A stretch of DNA of 19,897 nt from an uncultured Atopobium sp. (lineage in GTDB: Bacteria > Actinomycetota > Coriobacteriia > Coriobacteriales > Atopobiaceae), in NCBI GenBank assembly GCA_916720015.1, contig CAKAPZ010000006.1:1-19897 (forward strand), read 5' to 3'. Position numbers and translations under genes: made by a program. Under the pieces are notes generated by a model. That model did not search any database. It worked only from the letters and a program-made list of their open reading frames with translations, and was not told the DNA's origin. Shown here one piece after another: positions 16,257 to 19,897 of this stretch (its first letter is position 1; each line of letters starts with the position of its first letter).

Positions 16257-17040
16257 TAGGGTTTCAGACAAAGTACGGGTTACGGGCGGTACCGCACAGG
16301 ATGGCGCAGGTGGCACGAAGAGTGTCGGCGCAATCGACGGCGTCACGCAAACCGCAACCGACGTTGTCACGCAGACCGTAACCGATGTTGTAGCTGAATA
16401 CGTAAAAATGACAGGGGCAGGCCGTGCGCGGCTTGTCCCTGTTTCCTATGTAGACGAACTTCTCGCCACACTGGTTTCGGGCGGTGCAACCGTCGTGGAG
16501 CCGCTTACTGGCGTGCCTGTTGAGGTGTGCGACATCAAAGGCAGAGCCGCAGCAGGGGAGTTGCTTGTGGCAGACGTGCGTACGATTGGAGCCGAGTTCA
16601 GCCCCGCATGCCGTCTGGGAGCAGAGCTTGCAGTGGCCGAGGACGCTCGGGTGCCGGGATATGTTGTCGTGTGCATGCGGAAGTGCTGCATACCGTGGGT
16701 AGCAGAGGCTGTTGAAGCTAAGGCGTGTTCTGCAGAGGACGTGACGGTAGCTGCCACGGGAGCAGAAGAGCAGGCGAGTGCACGGGTTTCTCGCCACGCG
16801 GCGAGCGACGCGGCGCAGGTGGTTGCCGCGTACCTGGCGTGCCATCCGTGCGTCGAGGCGGTGCGCTATCCGGGTCTCAAGACGGACCCGAGCTTTGCGC
16901 GCGCAACGTCGCAATTGGTGGGTGGATTTGGCCCGTACGTGGATTACACGTGGAAAGAATCGCCAGGTGAATGGCATAGATTTACAGCAACGGATGAAGA
17001 CGCCAGAACGCAGATTATAAATTTTGAGAGACTCGGTTAA
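16237..17040 (+). CDS. Degenerate Cys/Met-metabolism PLP-enzyme-like protein
   Basis: No known protein recognised outright, but the pattern follows cystathionine gamma-synthase/O-acetylhomoserine sulfhydrylase. VVEPLTGVPVEVCDI matches VESPSNP-VVDI, LLVADVRTIGAEFSPACRLGAE matches the VVDNTF-P-LGAD stretch, and the run from RHAASDAAQVVAAYL to VRYPGL matches the helix and YPGL motif. The catalytic lysine of the S-x-T-K site aligns with R (AEDARVPG), the N-terminal PLP-phosphate region is absent, and about 80 C-terminal residues are missing. The N-terminus carries a tandem TQTATDVV/TQTVTDVV repeat. The start is unclear: ATG 16237 (267 residues) or TTG 16249, both overlapping thrS, or ATG 16408. 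GC content is high: 37, 39 and 45 of 60 in three lines counted. It may be a transferred remnant or a non-catalytic protein; expression is unproven. Confidence 0.5.
   Translation: MLSALVNRVSDKVRVTGGTAQDGAGGTKSVGAIDGVTQTATDVVTQTVTDVVAEYVKMTGAGRARLVPVSYVDELLATLVSGGATVVEPLTGVPVEVCDIKGRAAAGELLVADVRTIGAEFSPACRLGAELAVAEDARVPGYVVVCMRKCCIPWVAEAVEAKACSAEDVTVAATGAEEQASARVSRHAASDAAQVVAAYLACHPCVEAVRYPGLKTDPSFARATSQLVGGFGPYVDYTWKESPGEWHRFTATDEDARTQIINFERLG
16345..16392 (+). repeat. 24-base tandem repeat encoding TQTxTDVV twice
   Basis: Two adjacent 24-base units (16345-16368 and 16369-16392) agree at 20 of 24 positions by my count and encode TQTATDVV and TQTVTDVV. Three of the four differences are silent. 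They lie in the N-terminal, non-homologous part of the PLP-like open frame, and the silent differences suggest selection on the peptide. Confidence 0.8.
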
Positions 17041-17065
17041 CGGTAAGCACTTGTTTAGCAGACCT

Positions 17066-17082
17066 TGGTATAATTTGAATTA
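17066..17082 (+). promoter_or_regulatory. Extended -10 promoter of adhE
   Basis: TGGTATAAT (TG at 17066-17067, TATAAT at 17069-17074) is a textbook extended -10 hexamer, 33 bases before the adhE start. There is no good -35 at 17-base spacing, as is usual for extended -10 promoters. The inverted repeat TAATT-TG-AATTA (17071-17082) overlaps the -10 and the expected start site and could be an operator; no known Rex or CRP consensus is seen. Confidence 0.6.
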
Positions 17083-17107
17083 ATGTTCCTAAACAGAAGG
17101 GGATTTT

Positions 17108-19726
17108 ATGGCAAAGAAGGCTACTCAAATTGAGGATGTTGATACTTTGCTCAAGCGCCTCGAGGAGATGCGTGAGGCACAGGCAGAGTTTGCAACATTT
17201 ACTCAGGAGCAGGTCGATAAGATTTTCTATGAAGCTGCTCTTGCGGCCGAGAAAAATCGTATCCCTCTTGCTCGCATGGCAGTTGAAGAAACTGGCATGG
17301 GTGTAATGGAAGACAAGGTTATCAAGAACCATTACGCAGCAGAGTACATTTACAACAAGTACAAGGACATGAAGACCTGTGGCGTTGTAGAGGATGATCC
17401 AGCTGCAGGTTATCGAGTTGTAGCCGAGCCAATGGGTATCGTAGCTGCAGTTATTCCAACTACTAACCCAACTTCTACCGCAATTTTCAAGACACTTCTT
17501 GCTCTGAAGACAAGAAACGCCATTATCATTTCCCCACACCCACGCGCTAAAGAGTGTACCATTGCTGCCGCTCGTATTGTTCGCGATGCTGCCGAGAAGG
17601 CCGGCTGCCCCAAGGGTATTATCGACTGGGTACCAGCTCCTACCATTGATATGACTGCAGCAGTCATGAGCAATGCTGACATCATCCTGGCAACTGGTGG
17701 TCCAGGTATGGTTAACGCAGCTTACTCTTCTGGTAAGCCAGCTCTGGGCGTTGGACCTGGTAACACTCCTGTTATCATCGACGATACTGCAGACATCAAG
17801 CTTGCAGTTAGCTCCATCATCCACTCCAAGACCTTCGACAACGGTATGATTTGCGCTTCCGAGCAGTCTGTTACCGTTCTTGACAGCGTATATGACCAGG
17901 TTAAGAAGGAGTTTGCTGATCGCGGCTGCTACTTCCTCCAGGGCAAAGAGCTTGACGCTGTCCGTAAGACCGTCATCGTTAACGGTGCTGTTAACGCAGG
18001 TATTGTTGGTAAGTCTGCTCACTTCATTGCAAAGACCGCTGGTGTTGATGTTCCAGAGAAGACCAAGGTCCTTATTGGTGAGGTAACCTCCGTTGAGCCT
18101 TCAGAAGAGATGGCTCACGAGAAACTTTCTCCGGTTCTTGGTATGTATCGAGCAAAGACTTTTGACGAGGCTATTGCTAAGGCAGAGCGTCTTGTTGCTG
18201 ATGGCGGCTACGGTCACACCAGCTCTCTTTACGTCAACATCAACGAGAAAGAGAAGATTGCTAAGCATCAGGAGGCAATGAAGACCTGCCGTATCCTGAT
18301 CAATACTCCTTCCTCTCAGGGTGGTATTGGAGACCTCTACAACTTCAAGATGGCTCCATCCCTAACCCTTGGCTGCGGCACCTGGGGCGGCAACTCCGTC
18401 TCCGGCAACGTTGGCCCACAGCACCTGCTTAACTACAAGTCTGTTGCAGAGAGGCAAGAGAATATGCTTTGGCTTCGTGTACCTGAGAAGGTCTACTTCA
18501 AGAGGGGCTGCATGCCTCTTGCTCTCCGTGAGCTCAAAGAGGTCTATAACAAGAAGCGCGTCTTCATTGTCACAGACCAGTTCCTATACAAGAGTGGCTT
18601 CACCAAGACTATCGAGGAGACCCTGGATTCCCTGGGTATTGTTCACTCTTCATTCTGGGATGTTGCTCCAGACCCAACCCTTCAGTGCGCTCTTGAGGGT
18701 GTAGCTCGCATTCGCTCCTTCGAGCCAGACTGCATCATCGCAATCGGCGGCGGTTCTGCTATGGACGCAGGTAAGATTATGTGGTCCATGTACGAGAACC
18801 CAGAGGAGAAGTTTGAGGACATGGCAGCGGACTTCTTGGATATCCGCAAGCGTGTCTACAACTATCCTAAGATGGGCAACAAGGCATTCTTTGTTGCAAT
18901 CCCAACCTCTTCTGGTACCGGTTCCGAGGTAACTCCATTTGCCATCATCACTGATGCTGACAACGGCGTTAAGTACCCACTTGCAGACTACGAGTTGCTG
19001 CCTAACATGGCAATTGTTGATACCGACAACATGATGAGCCAGCCTAAGGGTCTGACCTCTGCTTCTGGTATCGACGTCCTTACTCACTGCCTCGAGGCAT
19101 TTGTCTCCATGATGGCATCTGACTACACAGACGGTATGGCTCTTCGTGGTATGAAGCTGGTCTTTGAGTACCTGCCACGTGCTTATGACAATCCAAACGA
19201 TGTCGAGGCACGCGACCACATGGCAAACGCTTCCTGCTTGGGCGGCCTTGCATTTGCTAACGCATTCCTGGGTGTCAACCACTCCATGGCTCACAAGCTG
19301 GGCGCTTTCCACCACATTCCACACGGTTGGGCAAACGCAGTTATCCTTACTCGCGTTATGCGCTACAACGCAGCTGAGCGCCCAACAAAGATGGGTACTT
19401 TCCCACAGTACGATCACCCACACACTCTTGCACGTTATGCTGAGGCAGGTCGTTTCTGCGGTGTTACCGGTAAGGATGACCGTGAGGTCTTTGAGAACTT
19501 CGTTAAGAAGATTGAGGAGCTCAAGGCATACATCGGCGTCAAGGAGACCATCAAGGATTACGGCGTAGATGAGAAATACTTCCTTGATACTTTGGACGAG
19601 ATGTCTGAGCAGGCATTCGATGACCAGTGCACTGGCGCAAACCCACGCTACCCACTTGTCTCCGAGATTCGCGAGCTCTACCTGGATGCTTACTACGGTC
19701 GCGAGCCAGGTTTCTACGAGGACTAA
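17108..19726 (+). CDS. adhE: Bifunctional acetaldehyde-CoA/alcohol dehydrogenase
   Basis: AdhE reduces acetyl-CoA to acetaldehyde and then to ethanol, regenerating two NAD+ per acetyl-CoA in fermentation. The N-terminal aldehyde dehydrogenase half (about 1-440) holds the catalytic cysteine C249 in NGMICASEQ. The C-terminal iron alcohol dehydrogenase half has IAIGGGSAMDAGK for NAD and iron ligands D656 and H660 (GIDVLTH), H725 (NHSMAH) and H739 (IPHG), with the same spacing as D653, H657, H723 and H737 in E. coli. The length of 872 is close to the usual 860-890, so both halves are whole; such proteins form spirosome filaments. AAGGGG (17097-17102) precedes the ATG by five bases. It has its own promoter and strong terminator, so it is probably monocistronic. 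Strong codon bias suggests high expression. Confidence 0.98.
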   Translation: MAKKATQIEDVDTLLKRLEEMREAQAEFATFTQEQVDKIFYEAALAAEKNRIPLARMAVEETGMGVMEDKVIKNHYAAEYIYNKYKDMKTCGVVEDDPAAGYRVVAEPMGIVAAVIPTTNPTSTAIFKTLLALKTRNAIIISPHPRAKECTIAAARIVRDAAEKAGCPKGIIDWVPAPTIDMTAAVMSNADIILATGGPGMVNAAYSSGKPALGVGPGNTPVIIDDTADIKLAVSSIIHSKTFDNGMICASEQSVTVLDSVYDQVKKEFADRGCYFLQGKELDAVRKTVIVNGAVNAGIVGKSAHFIAKTAGVDVPEKTKVLIGEVTSVEPSEEMAHEKLSPVLGMYRAKTFDEAIAKAERLVADGGYGHTSSLYVNINEKEKIAKHQEAMKTCRILINTPSSQGGIGDLYNFKMAPSLTLGCGTWGGNSVSGNVGPQHLLNYKSVAERQENMLWLRVPEKVYFKRGCMPLALRELKEVYNKKRVFIVTDQFLYKSGFTKTIEETLDSLGIVHSSFWDVAPDPTLQCALEGVARIRSFEPDCIIAIGGGSAMDAGKIMWSMYENPEEKFEDMAADFLDIRKRVYNYPKMGNKAFFVAIPTSSGTGSEVTPFAIITDADNGVKYPLADYELLPNMAIVDTDNMMSQPKGLTSASGIDVLTHCLEAFVSMMASDYTDGMALRGMKLVFEYLPRAYDNPNDVEARDHMANASCLGGLAFANAFLGVNHSMAHKLGAFHHIPHGWANAVILTRVMRYNAAERPTKMGTFPQYDHPHTLARYAEAGRFCGVTGKDDREVFENFVKKIEELKAYIGVKETIKDYGVDEKYFLDTLDEMSEQAFDDQCTGANPRYPLVSEIRELYLDAYYGREPGFYED

Positions 19727-19738
19727 TCCTCGCACCAG

Positions 19739-19766
19739 CGCGCCGCGCCCGCCGCTGCGGAGCGCG
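19739..19766 (+). other. GC-rich hairpin after adhE
   Basis: From 19731 to 19766, 32 of 36 bases are G or C. CGCG then CCGC (19739-19746) can pair with GCGG (19757-19760) and CGCG (19763-19766) with a two-base bulge. No T-run follows, and the true terminator comes 13 bases later, so this may be a 3' UTR structure. Confidence 0.4.
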
Positions 19767-19779
19767 TAAAGCACAAAGC

Positions 19780-19818
19780 AAGAGCCGGTTACCTAAAACC
19801 CAGGTAACCGGCTCTTTT
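19780..19818 (+). terminator. Strong rho-independent terminator of adhE
   Basis: A perfect 15-bp stem, AAGAGCCGGTTACCT (19780-19794) and its complement (19802-19816), with a 7-base loop AAAACCC, ends in TTTT. It lies 53 bases after the adhE stop. The A residues on the other side are few, so it acts mainly on the plus strand. Confidence 0.95.
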
Positions 19819-19897
19819 GTTAGCCTACTAAATATAATCACTTGCTTAGTTGATGAGCCATTTTGATTGAAACCTTGACCCTAGAATCACAAAACAC
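19819..19897. other. 3' flank without a recognisable gene
   Basis: The last 79 bases are AT-rich and hold no coding frame I can support. TAGAAT (19882-19887) could be a -10 for a gene beyond the window, but no well-spaced -35 is seen. Confidence 0.4.

Noticed and set aside
1..19897. CRISPR array, tRNA or rRNA genes, insertion sequences, prophage
   Set aside because: No regular repeat-spacer pattern, tRNA cloverleaf, transposase motif, att-like pair or phage gene was seen on either strand.

Overview
The window looks like chromosomal DNA from a low-to-mid-GC member of the Coriobacteriia, most likely the Atopobiaceae (the Lancefieldella/Atopobium/Fannyhessea group). This rests on gene content, Gram-positive style ribosome binding sites, a folate gene set with a FolD/FchA division of labour typical of anaerobes, and a long fermentative AdhE. 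The placement is inferred from general familiarity with these families, not from a search. There are no tRNA, rRNA, CRISPR or insertion-sequence genes; this is mostly core chromosome.

Layout. (1) 1-1069: the 3' part of clpX on the plus strand, ending at a bidirectional terminator. (2) 1114-5527: a minus-strand block read from right to left. It holds an AT-rich ABC exporter, tcdA (ThiF/E1-like tRNA t6A dehydratase), a TatD-family hydrolase overlapping tcdA by 8 bases, and a GT8 glycosyltransferase that converges on clpX. (3) 5528-5806: an AT-rich divergent spacer. (4) 5807-8512: valS. (5) 8589-13834: a tight one-carbon/folate operon, fhs-fchA-folD-folE-folC. (6) 13921-14352: a small membrane protein with a double zinc ribbon. 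(7) 14490-16256: thrS without a TGS domain, preceded by a possible structured leader. (8) about 16237-17040: a GC-rich open frame that looks like a cut-down Cys/Met-metabolism PLP enzyme with no catalytic lysine. (9) 17108-19726: adhE with its own extended -10 promoter and a strong terminator. The last 79 bases hold no gene I can support.

How the genes work together. Fhs charges formate onto tetrahydrofolate, FchA probably interconverts 10-formyl- and methenyl-THF, and FolD interconverts methenyl- and methylene-THF. FolE opens pterin synthesis and FolC makes and polyglutamylates the cofactor. FolD lacks the lysine and glutamine needed for cyclohydrolase activity in the bifunctional enzyme, so FchA is the likely cyclohydrolase.

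Points most worth a second look: the split FolD/FchA activities, the degenerate PLP-like gene next to thrS, the TGS-less ThrRS with its leader hairpin, and the compositionally foreign ABC exporter.
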